Assembly: GCA_000985875.1 (NCBI GenBank)
Contig: CCRI01000010.1
Location: 186,001-250,000, forward strand
Reading direction: 5' to 3'
Source: Neorhizobium galegae bv. officinalis
Lineage (GTDB): Bacteria > Pseudomonadota > Alphaproteobacteria > Rhizobiales > Rhizobiaceae
DNA length: 64,000 nt
Positions 35,680 to 45,136 of this stretch are shown piece by piece (the stretch's first letter is position 1; each line of letters opens with the position of its first letter). The notes beneath the pieces are model-generated. The model saw nothing but the letters and a program-made list of their open reading frames with translations. It was not told where the DNA came from and did not search any database. Both the position numbers and the translations under genes were made by a program.

Positions 35680-36389
35680 GCGGAGACCGCCTGGACCGGG
35701 TGATGGGCGGTGGCGCTGTCGCCGACGATCTCGCCGGAGCGGACGCGGATCTGGCGCGAGCAGCGGGCGGCAAGCGCGTTGTCATGGGTGACGAGCAGCA
35801 TGGTCATGCCGCGCTCGGCCTGTTTCGAAAACAAGAGGTCGGCGATCTGGCGGCCTGTCTCGGTGTCGAGATTGCCGGTCGGTTCGTCGGCGATCAGCAC
35901 CGAGGGGGAGGGGGCAAGGGCGCGGGCGATCGCGACGCGCTGCTGCTCACCGCCGGAAAGCTGGCCGGGATAGTGGCTGAGGCGCTCGCCGAGTCCGACG
36001 GCGGTGAGTTCCCGTTTGGCGATCTCGAAAGCGTCCCTGACGTTGGCGAGTTCGAGCGGCACGGCGACGTTTTCGAGCGCGGTCATGTTGGCGATCAGGT
36101 GGAAGGACTGAAAGACGATACCGATATTGCGGCCGCGGAAATCGGCGAGCCGGTCTTCGGAAAGCGCGTGGAGGGGAGCGCCGTTGATGACGATCTCGCC
36201 GCTATCCAGCCGTTCGAGACCGGCCAGGACCATCAGCAGCGTCGATTTTCCGGAGCCCGAAGGCCCGACGATGCCGACAGCCTCGCCTGCGCGGATTTCG
36301 AGGTCGATCTGCTTCAGCACATGCACCGAGGCTGCCGCGCTGCCGAGGGTCAGATCGGCCTTCTTCAGCGTGATGATGGTTTTAGTCAA
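35676..36389 (-). CDS. ABC transporter ATP-binding protein (YbbA/LolD type)
   Basis: 237-aa ATPase partner of the YbbP-like permease. Walker A GPSGSGKST, signature LSGGEQQR, Walker B VLIADEP and H-loop VTHDN are all present. Belongs to the MacB/LolD ATPase branch. Divergent from the esterase gene across a 76-base gap that must hold both promoters. Confidence 0.93.
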   Translation of the reverse strand: MTKTIITLKKADLTLGSAAASVHVLKQIDLEIRAGEAVGIVGPSGSGKSTLLMVLAGLERLDSGEIVINGAPLHALSEDRLADFRGRNIGIVFQSFHLIANMTALENVAVPLELANVRDAFEIAKRELTAVGLGERLSHYPGQLSGGEQQRVAIARALAPSPSVLIADEPTGNLDTETGRQIADLLFSKQAERGMTMLLVTHDNALAARCSRQIRVRSGEIVGDSATAHHPVQAVSA

Positions 36390-36465
36390 ATCGAACCGTC
36401 CTATATAGGCGTGAAGCGTAACCCGAACACCGCGTTGCGGTAGCGCACAATCTAGGAGACGGATC

Positions 36466-37116
36466 GTGAGTTTTAAAGCAAGCCTGCTTCACTTCATTGT
36501 CATGTCCGCATTGGCGCTGGCTGCGTTGCCGGCTGCCGCGCAGGACAAGGCAATCCAGCTCGTCGGTTTCGGCGACAGCCTGATGGCGGGCTACCAGCTT
36601 GCTCCTTCCGAATCCTACACGGCCCAGCTTGAGGCGGCGTTGAAAGCCACGGGGCAGAATGTCGTCGTCAGCAATGCCGGCGTTTCCGGGGATACGACGG
36701 CCGGGGGCTTGTCCCGCATCGACTGGTCGGTCCCCGACGGCACGGATGGCGTGATCCTCGAGCTCGGCGCCAACGACGCGTTGCGCGGCATCTCTCCCGA
36801 CCAGTCGGAGAAGAACCTCGATGCGATCCTGGCGCGGCTGAAGGAACGGAAGATCCCGGTCTTCCTGATCGGTATTCTGGCACCCCCGAACATGGGCGGC
36901 AATTACGCCGAAAAATTCAACCCGATCTACAAGCGGCTGGCCGACAAGTACGCGGTGCCGCTCTATCCGTTCTTCCTCGACGGGGTCGCGACCATTTCCA
37001 GCCTGCAGCTGTCGGACGGCATGCATCCGAACGCCAAGGGGGTCGCCGTGATGGTCGAAAAGACCATCGAACCTGTCAAAAGCTTCCTGGGGGCTATTAA
37101 GGATACGGGAAAATAA
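36466..37116 (+). CDS. tesA: SGNH/GDSL arylesterase, TesA-like
   Basis: 216-aa periplasmic esterase/lysophospholipase/thioesterase. Signal peptide ends near PAAAQD. SGNH blocks: GFGDSLMAGY (catalytic Ser), GVSGDTTAGG, ELGANDALRG and DGMHPNAKG (catalytic Asp/His). GTG start with TAGGAGAC upstream. Its neighbours ybbA and ybbP suggest a shared role in envelope lipid handling; this is inference. Confidence 0.9.
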   Translation: MSFKASLLHFIVMSALALAALPAAAQDKAIQLVGFGDSLMAGYQLAPSESYTAQLEAALKATGQNVVVSNAGVSGDTTAGGLSRIDWSVPDGTDGVILELGANDALRGISPDQSEKNLDAILARLKERKIPVFLIGILAPPNMGGNYAEKFNPIYKRLADKYAVPLYPFFLDGVATISSLQLSDGMHPNAKGVAVMVEKTIEPVKSFLGAIKDTGK

Positions 37117-37182
37117 CAGCTTGCGCGGAACCTCGTTGCATGATTCGCTGTTAGCATCTGCCAAAGATTCGAGGAGGTCCCT

Positions 37183-37773
37183 ATGCCGAGACTTTTCACC
37201 GCCCTCGAAATTCCGCGCAATGTAGCGATGAGCCTGTCTCTTCTGCGCGGAGGGATCCCCGGTGCCCGGTGGATCGACGTGGAGAACTATCACATCACGC
37301 TGCGCTTCATCGGCGACGTGGACGGCCGCACGGCGGACGAGATCGTCGACCGTCTCGACCGCATCGACCGGCCGGAATTCCAGGCGACGCTGACCGGGAT
37401 CGGCTCCTTCGGATCGAAGAAACCGCATTCCATCTGGGCCGGTGTTTCGCCCTCGCCGGAAATCTACGCGCTGCAGGCGGAGATCGAACGGATCTGCCAG
37501 CGCATCGGCCTGCCGCCGGATCCCCGCAAGTTCACGCCGCATGTCACGCTGGCGCGTCTCAAGAATTGCCGGCTGGACGACGTGGTCCACTACCTTTCCG
37601 GCCGCGGCAACTTCTATACGGCGCCCTTCACGGTGCCGCGTTTCGTGCTGCTGTCGTCGAAGGAGTCGGTCGGCGGCGGGCCTTATCTGACGGAGGAAAT
37701 CTTCCCGCTGCAGGAGACGAGCTACGGCGCTGCCTATGCCGGCGATATGGAGCCGGCGAAAAGCCTCCTCTGA
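37183..37773 (+). CDS. thpR: RNA 2',3'-cyclic phosphodiesterase
   Basis: 2H-phosphoesterase of the ThpR/LigT family, 196 aa, opening 2',3'-cyclic phosphate ends of RNA. Two HxTx motifs are at residues 37 (HITL) and 120 (HVTL), with FVLLSSKESVGGGPY near the end. Strong GAGGAGGT ribosome site. Followed closely by the pterin dehydratase gene. Confidence 0.94.
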   Translation: MPRLFTALEIPRNVAMSLSLLRGGIPGARWIDVENYHITLRFIGDVDGRTADEIVDRLDRIDRPEFQATLTGIGSFGSKKPHSIWAGVSPSPEIYALQAEIERICQRIGLPPDPRKFTPHVTLARLKNCRLDDVVHYLSGRGNFYTAPFTVPRFVLLSSKESVGGGPYLTEEIFPLQETSYGAAYAGDMEPAKSLL

Positions 37774-37810
37774 GCCGAAGCCGCCCTTTAGCCCGAAGGA
37801 AGGTTGGACG

Positions 37811-38113
37811 ATGAACTACGAAAAGCTGGATACCGCGGGCGTCGAGCGCGAGTTCGCGACGCTTGACGGCTGGGATCTGAAGCCGGAAGGCGATGCGATC
37901 TTCAAGAGCTTCAAGTTCAAGACCTTCATCGAGGCCTTCGGTTTCATGGCCGAATGCGCGCTGTCCGCCGAGAAGCTCAACCACCACCCGGAATGGTCGA
38001 ACGTCTATTCGCGGGTCGACGTGCTGCTGACCACCCACGCGACCAAGGGGCTGACCGACATCGACTTCAAGCTTGCCCGGGCAATGGATAAGGCATCCTC
38101 ACGCCGCAATTGA
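37811..38113 (+). CDS. 4a-hydroxytetrahydrobiopterin dehydratase
   Basis: 100-aa PCD/DCoH protein that regenerates the pterin cofactor after aromatic hydroxylation. Conserved F-x-F-K-x-F and EKLNHHPEWSNVYSRVDV with the catalytic histidines, then TTHATKGLTDIDFKLA. No phenylalanine hydroxylase gene is adjacent. ATG at 37811 gives the family-length protein. Confidence 0.93.
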   Translation: MNYEKLDTAGVEREFATLDGWDLKPEGDAIFKSFKFKTFIEAFGFMAECALSAEKLNHHPEWSNVYSRVDVLLTTHATKGLTDIDFKLARAMDKASSRRN

Positions 38114-38169
38114 ACTTCATGGTCCAGAGCCCATATTGGACGGGCACACGTTGAGCGAACGGAGCGACC

Positions 38170-38568
38170 ATGGACGACGTGAAGATCGGCGAAATTCTGC
38201 TGCCGGGTGACGAGGATACGCAAGACCGCCGCGAGCGGCAGGTTCGCGCCAAATTCTGGCCGACCCTGAAGCGGGCGGTCCGACAGGTGCCCTTCAGCCG
38301 CGACCTGATTGCCGCCTATTATTGCGCGATCGACCGGCGGACTCCGACGCGGGTGCGGGGCGTCCTGCTTGCGGCGCTCGCCTATTTCATCATGCCGATC
38401 GATTTCCTGCCGGACATGTTCGTCCTCGTCGGCTTCACCGACGATGTCGCGGTGCTCGCCGCCGCCTTCCGGATGATCCAGGGCCATATCGCCGACCGGC
38501 ACTACGAGGCAGCCGATCTGGCGCTTTCGGACAATCCGGACATCGCCGACGGCGTCCGCGGCAAATAG
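38170..38568 (+). CDS. YkvA family (DUF1232) protein
   Basis: 132-aa protein with one DUF1232 domain: RTPTRVRGVLLAALAYFIMPIDFLPD, then GFTDDVAVLAAAF. The central segment is hydrophobic and probably membrane-associated. Function unknown. Good ribosome site (GGAGCG). Convergent with the ECF sigma gene, with only 12 bases between stops. Confidence 0.85.
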   Translation: MDDVKIGEILLPGDEDTQDRRERQVRAKFWPTLKRAVRQVPFSRDLIAAYYCAIDRRTPTRVRGVLLAALAYFIMPIDFLPDMFVLVGFTDDVAVLAAAFRMIQGHIADRHYEAADLALSDNPDIADGVRGK

Positions 38569-38580
38569 TCTCAAGGGGCG

Positions 38581-39144
38581 TTATCCCTCCGAAGGATCGT
38601 CGAGAACTCGTCGCAAGCGCTCGAATGCGAGCCGGATTCGCGACTTTACCGTGCCGAGCGGAAGACCTGTCGCCGAGGCGATTTCCGAATGGGACTGGCC
38701 GAGGAAGAAGGCCGCCCGCACCAGTTCCATCTGTTCGCCGGGGATATCGGCAAGGGCTGCGCGCACTTGGGCATCGCGTTCCTCGCCTTCGAAGATCGTA
38801 TCTGCGCCCGGCGTCTCGGTGACGAAGAACAGGGGTTCGTAGATGTCCATCTGCTTGTGCCTCTCCCGGCGTTCCGCGTCGATGCGGCGGTTGCGGGCGA
38901 TACGGAAAAGCCAGGTGGACAAGGAGGATCGGGCTGGATCGTAGAGGCCGGCGCGGTGCCAGAGAACGGCCATCACCTCCTGGACGAGTTCCTCGGCATC
39001 GTCGGGTCGCATCGACCGTTTTACCAGCCAGGATTTCAAACGCGGCCCATAATAATCGAACAGCACGGCAAAGGCTGCCTGATCGCGCTCATCGGCCACT
39101 GCCCTTACCAAGCCGGCGAAGTGGTCTCTTTCGTCTAAATCCAT
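38581..39144 (-). CDS. ECF RNA polymerase sigma factor
   Basis: 187-aa sigma-70 family regulator. Region 2: FAVLFDYYGPRLKSWLVKR, DAEELVQEVMAVLW, LSTWLFRIARNRRIDAER. Region 4: LVRAAFFLGQSHSEIASATGLPLGTVKSRI. No anti-sigma gene of the ChrR, RskA or NepR type is adjacent, so its control is not evident here. The 329-base gap upstream is the probable promoter region. Confidence 0.92.
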   Translation of the reverse strand: MDLDERDHFAGLVRAVADERDQAAFAVLFDYYGPRLKSWLVKRSMRPDDAEELVQEVMAVLWHRAGLYDPARSSLSTWLFRIARNRRIDAERRERHKQMDIYEPLFFVTETPGADTIFEGEERDAQVRAALADIPGEQMELVRAAFFLGQSHSEIASATGLPLGTVKSRIRLAFERLRRVLDDPSEG

Positions 39145-39473
39145 TTACGCTGCGCACAGTTTCCGATGAGATTCGCATCATATTCGACCATTCTAATGTC
39201 ATTGTGAGAGTTAGGAAAAGGACAAACTCTTGCCCCAATCCTTGTGTCACTGATTGATTAAACGCATGGAAATTCTGCTGGTTGGGTCTTTGGAGGCATA
39301 GCGGCGAGTGCTATTCCTAGCCATCGATGGGCAAGGGCAGGAGATTCAGCAAATTCTAATGGTCTGGTTGACGGTTTGGTAACCAGGATCAAGTCAAAAT
39401 GCGCCGAATCAGGATCATGCCTGGCAAGGCTTGCCCGCTCGGGCCGTTGAACGAACAAAACCGGCAGGAGACC
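39145..39473. other. Intergenic region between ECF sigma gene and ialB
   Basis: 329 bases, relatively AT-rich on its left side, holding the divergent promoters of the sigma gene and the IalB gene. I see no gene, tRNA, strong hairpin or named operator in it. Confidence 0.5.
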
Positions 39474-40040
39474 ATGTCTGTAAGAACAATCGCAACCGCA
39501 TTGGCAATCTTGGCCGCAAGCGCCGGCCTCGCATCGGCTCAGGCGCCGAAGGCCACTGCCCCGGCCAAGCCGCAACAGGCCCAGGCGCCAGCAGCAGCGG
39601 CCGCAGGTCCCACGCGCATCCAGCAGTTCAAGGCATGGGGCGCCTATTCCTACAAGTCGGGCGCCAGCAACGTCTGCTACGTGCTTTCGGTGCCGACCAC
39701 CAAGGAACCGGCCAGCGTCGATCACGGCGATATCTTCTTCATCGTCTCGCAGCGGCCCGGCCAGAACATTTCCTACGAGCCGCAGGCGATGGTGGGATAC
39801 GTGCTGCAGCCGAATTCCAAGGTGACGGTGACGATCGACAAGAAGAACTTCACGATGTTCACCAAGGACAAGGCGGCCTGGGTCGAGAACGCGGCCGAAG
39901 AGCCGGCGCTGGTCGCTGCGATGAAGACGGGCCAGAATATGAGCGTCAGCGCCGTTTCCGGCCGTGGCACCAAGACCTCCTATGCCTATTCGCTGCAGGG
40001 CATTGCAGCAGCGCTGAAGCAGATCGAAACCTGCAAGTAA
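39474..40040 (+). CDS. Invasion-associated locus B (IalB) family protein
   Basis: 188-aa secreted protein: signal peptide to about residue 22 (GLASAQ), an Ala/Pro/Gln-rich linker, then the IalB domain (FKAWGAYSYKSGASNVCYVLS, RPGQNISYEPQAMVGYVL, CK end). IalB proteins were named for erythrocyte invasion in Bartonella, but the family is common in non-pathogenic rhizobia and is probably an envelope protein there. AGGAG precedes the chosen ATG. Confidence 0.88.
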   Translation: MSVRTIATALAILAASAGLASAQAPKATAPAKPQQAQAPAAAAAGPTRIQQFKAWGAYSYKSGASNVCYVLSVPTTKEPASVDHGDIFFIVSQRPGQNISYEPQAMVGYVLQPNSKVTVTIDKKNFTMFTKDKAAWVENAAEEPALVAAMKTGQNMSVSAVSGRGTKTSYAYSLQGIAAALKQIETCK

Positions 40041-40064
40041 GCGTCCTCGCGCAGCAAGAGTTGG

Positions 40065-40090
40065 AAGGCCGGTCCCGTGACCGGCCTTTT
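40065..40090 (+). terminator. Intrinsic terminator of ialB
   Basis: AAGGCCGGT and ACCGGCCTT form a 9-bp stem with a CCCGTG loop followed by TT and a T-rich stretch, 24 nt past the stop codon. Confidence 0.75.
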
Positions 40091-40262
40091 GCATTTCCTG
40101 AAGAATAGTGACGCGGCGGCTATTTGATGATAAAGCCCGCCTCAACGAAGGTCCGGCACATGTGCCCGATGGGCCGATACAGGTTTCACGCATTCAACAT
40201 GCCCTGACTTTCCCGCTGGTCGAACGTGGGAAAGCTGCATGTGTTCGAACGGGATAGAAGAA

Positions 40263-41501
40263 ATGTCAGTCTCAGAGGCTCTGGCGCCGGTCGCCATCAA
40301 GAAGCCGCTCGTCGCCAATCCGGATCTGTTCGGCACCAAGCCGTCGCTGATCGGGCTGACGCGCGAGGACATGGCGGCAGCGCTGAAGGAAAAGGGCGTA
40401 TCGGAAAAGCAGGTGCGCATGCGCGTCAGCCAGCTCTGGCACTGGCTCTATATCCGCGGTGTCTCCGATTTCGACGCGATGACCAATGTCGCCAAGGACA
40501 TGCGTGAGATGCTGAAGGCGCATTTCACCATCGCGCGGCCGGAGATCGTCGAGGAACAGGTTTCCAACGACGGCACCCGCAAATGGCTGTTGCGCTTCCC
40601 GCCGCGCGGCGCCGGCCGTCCGGTGGAAGTCGAGACCGTCTACATTCCGGAAGAAGGCCGCGGCACGCTCTGCATATCGAGCCAGGTCGGCTGTTCGCTC
40701 ACCTGTTCCTTCTGCCATACGGGAACGCAGCGGCTGGTGCGTAACCTGACCGCGGAAGAAATTCTCGCCCAGCTGCTCTTGGCGCGCGACCGGCTCGGTG
40801 ATTTTCCGGGTACCGATACGCCGCCGGGCGCATTCGTGCCGACCGGCGACCGCAAGGTCACCAATATCGTCATGATGGGCATGGGCGAGCCGCTCTACAA
40901 TTTCGAGAGCGTCAAGACGGCGCTGCTGATCGCCACCGACGGCGACGGGCTGTCGCTGTCGAAGCGCCGCGTGACGCTGTCGACCTCCGGCGTCGTGCCG
41001 GAAATCTACCGGACCGGCGACGAAATCGGCGTGATGCTGGCGATCTCGCTGCATGCGGTGCGCGACGACCTGCGCGACATGCTGGTGCCGATCAACAAGA
41101 AATATCCGCTGAAGGAGCTGATCGAGGCCTGCCGCAACTACCCGGGGCTTTCGAACGCGCGGCGCATCACATTCGAATATGTGATGCTGAAGGACGTCAA
41201 CGACAGCCTGGAAGACGCCAAGGCGCTGATCCAGCTCCTGAAGGGCGTTCCGGCGAAGATCAACCTGATCCCGTTCAACCCGTGGCCGGGCACCAACTAC
41301 CAGTGTTCGGAATGGGCGCAGATCGAGAAATTCGCCGATTTCATCAACCAGGCGGGCTACGCCTCGCCGATCCGCACCCCCCGCGGCCGCGACATCCTCG
41401 CCGCCTGCGGCCAGCTCAAGTCGGAATCGGAGCGGATGCGCAAGACCGATCGCCTCGCCTTCGAGGCGATGATGATCGCCGGGCACGGCGAGGACGATTG
41501 A
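40263..41501 (+). CDS. rlmN: Dual-specificity RNA methyltransferase RlmN
   Basis: Radical-SAM enzyme making m2A2503 in 23S rRNA and m2A37 in tRNA. 412 aa. CxxxCxxC at residues 144-151 (CSLTCSFC), the methyl-carrying cysteine near residue 382 (AACGQL), and the family stretch [12 protein letters not shown] are present. The start at 40263 (MSVSEALAP) fits; an ATG at 40239 would add eight residues. Downstream of ialB, as in other rhizobia. Confidence 0.95.
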   Translation: MSVSEALAPVAIKKPLVANPDLFGTKPSLIGLTREDMAAALKEKGVSEKQVRMRVSQLWHWLYIRGVSDFDAMTNVAKDMREMLKAHFTIARPEIVEEQVSNDGTRKWLLRFPPRGAGRPVEVETVYIPEEGRGTLCISSQVGCSLTCSFCHTGTQRLVRNLTAEEILAQLLLARDRLGDFPGTDTPPGAFVPTGDRKVTNIVMMGMGEPLYNFESVKTALLIATDGDGLSLSKRRVTLSTSGVVPEIYRTGDEIGVMLAISLHAVRDDLRDMLVPINKKYPLKELIEACRNYPGLSNARRITFEYVMLKDVNDSLEDAKALIQLLKGVPAKINLIPFNPWPGTNYQCSEWAQIEKFADFINQAGYASPIRTPRGRDILAACGQLKSESERMRKTDRLAFEAMMIAGHGEDD

Positions 41502-41532
41502 TGAGACCAGGCCGGCTTTGCCGGGCTTTCTG

Positions 41533-42174
41533 TCAGCGCGCCTGGGTGAAGAAGATCTTGGCGGCGAAGATCGAGAAGACGCCGGCGAAAGTGTAGTCGA
41601 TGCCCCGCAGGACCTTCGGATTGGCCTGCAACCACCCCGAAAGCCAGTCGGCGGCAAGAACGACGATCAGGTTTACCGGCATGCCGATGACGATGAAATA
41701 GAAGCCGAAAAAGATCAGCTTGCCGGTGACGTGCGGATCGCCGGCGGTCACGAACTGCGGCAGGAAGGTCATGAAGAAGATGATGACCTTCGGATTGAGG
41801 ATGTTGACCCAGAAGCCCGTCGAGATGTTGGCGAGCGGGCTGCTGGCGGTCTTTTCCACCTGCTCCACCGAAAAATTCGAACCGAAGCGGATCGCCTGGA
41901 TCGCCAGCCACAGGAGATAGGCGGCGCCGCCGGTCTTCAGGATGAAGAAGGCGGTCGGCGAAGCGGTGATCAGCGCCGAGATGCCGAAGGCGACGAGCAG
42001 CGTGTGGCAGACGACGCCGAGGCTGGTGCCGAGCACCACGAACAGCGCCGGGCGGCGGCCCTGGCCGAGCGCGCGGCTGATCGACAGCGTCATGTCGGGT
42101 CCCGGCGTCAGAGCCAGAAGCAGGCCGGCGGCGGTGAAGGCAAGCAGGGTGGCAAGGCTCGGCAGGAATTCCAT
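41533..42174 (-). CDS. LysE family exporter
   Basis: 213-aa six-helix exporter of the LysE/RhtB superfamily, exporting amino acids or derivatives. Typical N-terminus with the GPDMTLSISRALGQGRR motif after helix 1 and NILNPKVIIFFMTFLPQF in the middle. Substrate not evident. Convergent with rlmN, with a 31-base gap. Confidence 0.9.
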   Translation of the reverse strand: MEFLPSLATLLAFTAAGLLLALTPGPDMTLSISRALGQGRRPALFVVLGTSLGVVCHTLLVAFGISALITASPTAFFILKTGGAAYLLWLAIQAIRFGSNFSVEQVEKTASSPLANISTGFWVNILNPKVIIFFMTFLPQFVTAGDPHVTGKLIFFGFYFIVIGMPVNLIVVLAADWLSGWLQANPKVLRGIDYTFAGVFSIFAAKIFFTQAR

Positions 42175-42246
42175 GGGCGCACTCGAATAGCCGGATAATG
42201 GATTGCTCCCTTTACCCGGCTTTCGAAGCCGTCACAAATCAATCTA

Positions 42247-43104
42247 TCAACGGCCGTTGATGAATTCCTTTGATGCATCGGCGAAATCCGGGTGCCAGCG
42301 CGACAGTGGTGGACGGTTCTCGATGATGTCGCTGATCGCCCACAGCATGCGGCGCTCGTCGGTTGCCCGGTCCACGTCGTTGTCGGGGCACAGGATATAG
42401 AAATCGCCGCGCTCCAGGCTGGTGAGCATGAACTCGACCGTCTGTTCCGAGGTCCAGGCGCCGGTGGGCTTTTCGATGCGGTCACCCTTGGTCAGGCCCG
42501 TGAAGACGAAGCCGGGGATGAGGAGATGGGCGGAAACCTGGCAGTTCGGCGTGTTGCGCAGCTCGTGCTGCAGCGCTTCGGTGAACGCCTTCACGCCGGC
42601 CTTGGCGACATTGTAGGCGGGATTGCCGGGCGGGGTGGTGATGCCCTGCTTGGAGCCGGTATTGATGATCAGCGACGGTTCGCCATGGGCGATCATCGCC
42701 GGGCCGAACGTCCGCGTGCCGTTGATGACACCCAGAAGATTGACGGCGAAAACGCTGTCCCAGTTGACTTGCGGCCCGAATATCGAACTGCCGGGGCTGA
42801 TGCCGGCATTGTTCATCAGCACATGCACCCGGCCGAAGCGCTGGATGACGGCGCGTTCCAGCGCCTCGATCTCGTCCGGCTTCGACACGTCCGTGCCGAT
42901 CGCGGCGACATCGGCTTCACCATCCTCGGCAAGGGCCACGACCTCGCGGGCTGCTTCGGCAAGCCGGTCGCCCTCCAGGTCGGCGAGGACGACGGAAAGG
43001 CCCATCCGGGCAAATTCCTTTGCGGCGGCAAGGCCGATGCCGGATGCGGCACCGGTAATCACGGCGACATTATCCTTCTTCAGAGCGGGATGAGTGATGG
43101 TCAT
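42247..43104 (-). CDS. SDR family oxidoreductase
   Basis: 285-aa short-chain dehydrogenase/reductase. Classical features: TGAASGIGLAAAKEF nucleotide loop, NNAGIS, catalytic Ser in LIINTGSKQG and YNVAKAG (Tyr-x-x-x-Lys). The GT-GIG and ADLEGD region suggests NAD preference. Substrate unknown. Upstream of and divergent from parDE. Confidence 0.9.
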   Translation of the reverse strand: MTITHPALKKDNVAVITGAASGIGLAAAKEFARMGLSVVLADLEGDRLAEAAREVVALAEDGEADVAAIGTDVSKPDEIEALERAVIQRFGRVHVLMNNAGISPGSSIFGPQVNWDSVFAVNLLGVINGTRTFGPAMIAHGEPSLIINTGSKQGITTPPGNPAYNVAKAGVKAFTEALQHELRNTPNCQVSAHLLIPGFVFTGLTKGDRIEKPTGAWTSEQTVEFMLTSLERGDFYILCPDNDVDRATDERRMLWAISDIIENRPPLSRWHPDFADASKEFINGR

Positions 43105-43205
43105 GGCAAGATTCCTCTATGACGCTGCTGTTCAAAGGTCGGGCGGGATATGGTACCCTCATCAGATAGTGTCAACATGACAGACAGGTCACACCGGAGA
43201 GCCTG

Positions 43206-43454
43206 ATGGGCAAGATGACGTCGATTACGGTGGATGAGGAACTGACGGCTTTCATCGACAGACAGGTGAACGGCGGCCATTACAGTTCGGCAAGCGAAGT
43301 CGTGGAGGCGGCCCTGCGCCTGCTGCGGGACAGCGAAGACGGTATCGAAGCCATCCGTGCCGCTATCGAAGAAGGCGAGGCTTCCGGTGAGCCGCAGCCT
43401 TTCGATTTCGACGAATTCATCGAGAAGAAACGAGCCGCACGCGCCGAACGATGA
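43206..43454 (+). CDS. ParD-like antitoxin
   Basis: 82-aa antitoxin of a type II pair, with an N-terminal ribbon-helix-helix (MTSITVDEELTAFIDRQV, then HYSSASEVVEAALRLL) and an acidic toxin-binding tail ending in EFIEKKRAARAER. GGAG lies 8 nt before the ATG. It overlaps the toxin gene by 4 bp. A repressor site probably lies in the 100 bases upstream, which include the divergent SDR promoter. Confidence 0.9.
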   Translation: MGKMTSITVDEELTAFIDRQVNGGHYSSASEVVEAALRLLRDSEDGIEAIRAAIEEGEASGEPQPFDFDEFIEKKRAARAER

Positions 43455-43741
43455 AATCTCTGATCTTCGCGCCAAGGGCCACTGCGGATATCGACCATAT
43501 CTACGAGTATACTGACGAGACCTGGGGCTACAGTCAGGCCGAAGAATATACGTTTGGGATAAGGGATTTTTGCAAAGCGCTCTCGCTGGGCGAGAGAAAC
43601 GGACGGAAGATCGATGGGATCAAGCGCGGATATCTGGCGCTTGCATACGAATCTCACTTCATCGTCTATCGGGAAACGTCCAAGACAATTTTCATCGTCC
43701 GCGTGCTTCATCAACGGATGAACATCGACCGGCATCTCTGA
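43451..43741 (+). CDS. ParE/RelE superfamily toxin
   Basis: 96-aa toxin with the ParE pattern: FAPRATADIDHIYEYTDETWG, a central helix pair, YLALAYESHFIVYRE and IFIVRVLHQRMNIDRHL. ParE members inhibit gyrase, RelE members cut mRNA; the IYEYT opening and HQRM-D end favour ParE. ATGA overlap with the antitoxin. Confidence 0.9.
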   Translation: MKSLIFAPRATADIDHIYEYTDETWGYSQAEEYTFGIRDFCKALSLGERNGRKIDGIKRGYLALAYESHFIVYRETSKTIFIVRVLHQRMNIDRHL

Positions 43742-43853
43742 CCAGCTTTGCCGGGTTTTTCTTGCGTGCCTCAAGAAACTCGCTAAAAGTGCCGCAATTC
43801 ATGACTTGGCAGTTTCAAGAACCGCTTCCACCCGCAGACGGACGTAAATCGAC

Positions 43854-45077
43854 ATGGCACTCCCGAAAGACGTAAAGAAGGTCGTTCTCGCCTATTCCGG
43901 CGGTCTCGACACCTCGATCATCCTGAAATGGCTGCAAACCGAACTCGGTGCCGAGGTGGTGACCTTCACCGCCGATCTCGGCCAGGGCGAGGAGCTGGAG
44001 CCGGCCCGCAAGAAGGCCGAGATGCTCGGCATCAAGGAGATCTATATCGAGGACGTGCGCGAGGAATTCGTGCGCGATTTCGTCTTCCCGATGTTCCGCG
44101 CCAATGCCGTCTACGAAGGCGTCTACCTGCTCGGCACCTCGATCGCCCGGCCGCTGATCTCCAAGCACCTGATCGAGATCGCCAAAAAGACCGGCGCCGA
44201 TGCGATCGCCCATGGCGCCACCGGCAAGGGCAACGACCAGGTCCGTTTCGAGCTTTCGGCCTATGCGCTCAACCCGGATATCAAGGTCATCGCGCCGTGG
44301 CGCGACTGGGCCTTCAAGAGCCGCACCGATCTTTTGAAGTTCGCCGAGGAAAACCAGATCCCGGTCGCCAAGGACAAGATGGGCGAGGCGCCCTTCTCGG
44401 TCGACGCCAACCTGTTGCACTCCTCTTCCGAGGGCAAGGTTCTCGAAGACCCGGCCATCGAGGCTCCCGAATACGTGCACATGCGCACGATCTCGCCGGA
44501 AGCGGCGCCCGACAAGGCGACGATCATCAAGGTCGGCTTCAAGAAGGGTGACGCGGTTTCCATCAACGGTGTCGCCATGTCTCCGGCGACCCTGCTTGCC
44601 GCGCTCAACAACTACGGCCGGGACAACGGTATCGGCCGCCTCGACCTCGTCGAAAACCGTTATGTCGGCATGAAGTCGCGCGGCGTCTACGAGACCCCCG
44701 GCGGCACGATCCTGCTGGCCGCCCACCGCGCGATCGAGAGCATCACGCTCGACCGCGGTGCTGCGCATCTCAAGGACGACATCATGCCGCGCTACGCGGA
44801 GCTCATCTATTACGGCTTCTGGTTCTCGCCGGAGCGCGAAATGCTGCAGGCACTGATCGACAAGAGCCAGGAGCATGTGGAAGGCGAAGTGACGCTGAAG
44901 CTCTACAAGGGCAATGTCATGGTCATCGGCCGCGAGAGCGAAAAGTCGCTCTATTCCGACAAGCTGGTCACCTTCGAGGACGACCAGGGCGCCTATGACC
45001 AGAAGGATGCGGCGGGCTTCATCAAGCTCAATGCGCTGCGCCTGCGCACGCTCGCCAAGCGCAATCTCGGCAAGTAA
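43854..45077 (+). CDS. argG: Argininosuccinate synthase
   Basis: ATP-dependent ligase joining citrulline and aspartate in arginine synthesis, 407 aa. P-loop [15 protein letters not shown], then [25 protein letters not shown] and [12 protein letters not shown]. Full length. The parDE pair sits directly upstream but is unlikely to share control. Confidence 0.97.
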   Translation: MALPKDVKKVVLAYSGGLDTSIILKWLQTELGAEVVTFTADLGQGEELEPARKKAEMLGIKEIYIEDVREEFVRDFVFPMFRANAVYEGVYLLGTSIARPLISKHLIEIAKKTGADAIAHGATGKGNDQVRFELSAYALNPDIKVIAPWRDWAFKSRTDLLKFAEENQIPVAKDKMGEAPFSVDANLLHSSSEGKVLEDPAIEAPEYVHMRTISPEAAPDKATIIKVGFKKGDAVSINGVAMSPATLLAALNNYGRDNGIGRLDLVENRYVGMKSRGVYETPGGTILLAAHRAIESITLDRGAAHLKDDIMPRYAELIYYGFWFSPEREMLQALIDKSQEHVEGEVTLKLYKGNVMVIGRESEKSLYSDKLVTFEDDQGAYDQKDAAGFIKLNALRLRTLAKRNLGK

Positions 45078-45100
45078 TTCCGAGGACTAACTGATTATCG

Positions 45101-45136
45101 AAGCCCGCCTGCCCGACAAGGGAGGCGGGCTTTTTT
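45101..45136 (+). terminator. Intrinsic terminator of argG
   Basis: AAGCCCGCCT and AGGCGGGCTT form a 10-bp stem followed by TTTT. It reaches the last base of the convergent efflux gene and could serve both strands. Confidence 0.8.

Noticed and set aside
33424..35703. A 759-codon plus-strand frame opposite the YbbP-like permease
   Set aside because: Composition (Gly/Arg/Glu-rich, no domains) is that of an antisense shadow; the permease on the other strand has clear FtsX features and coupling to its ATPase.
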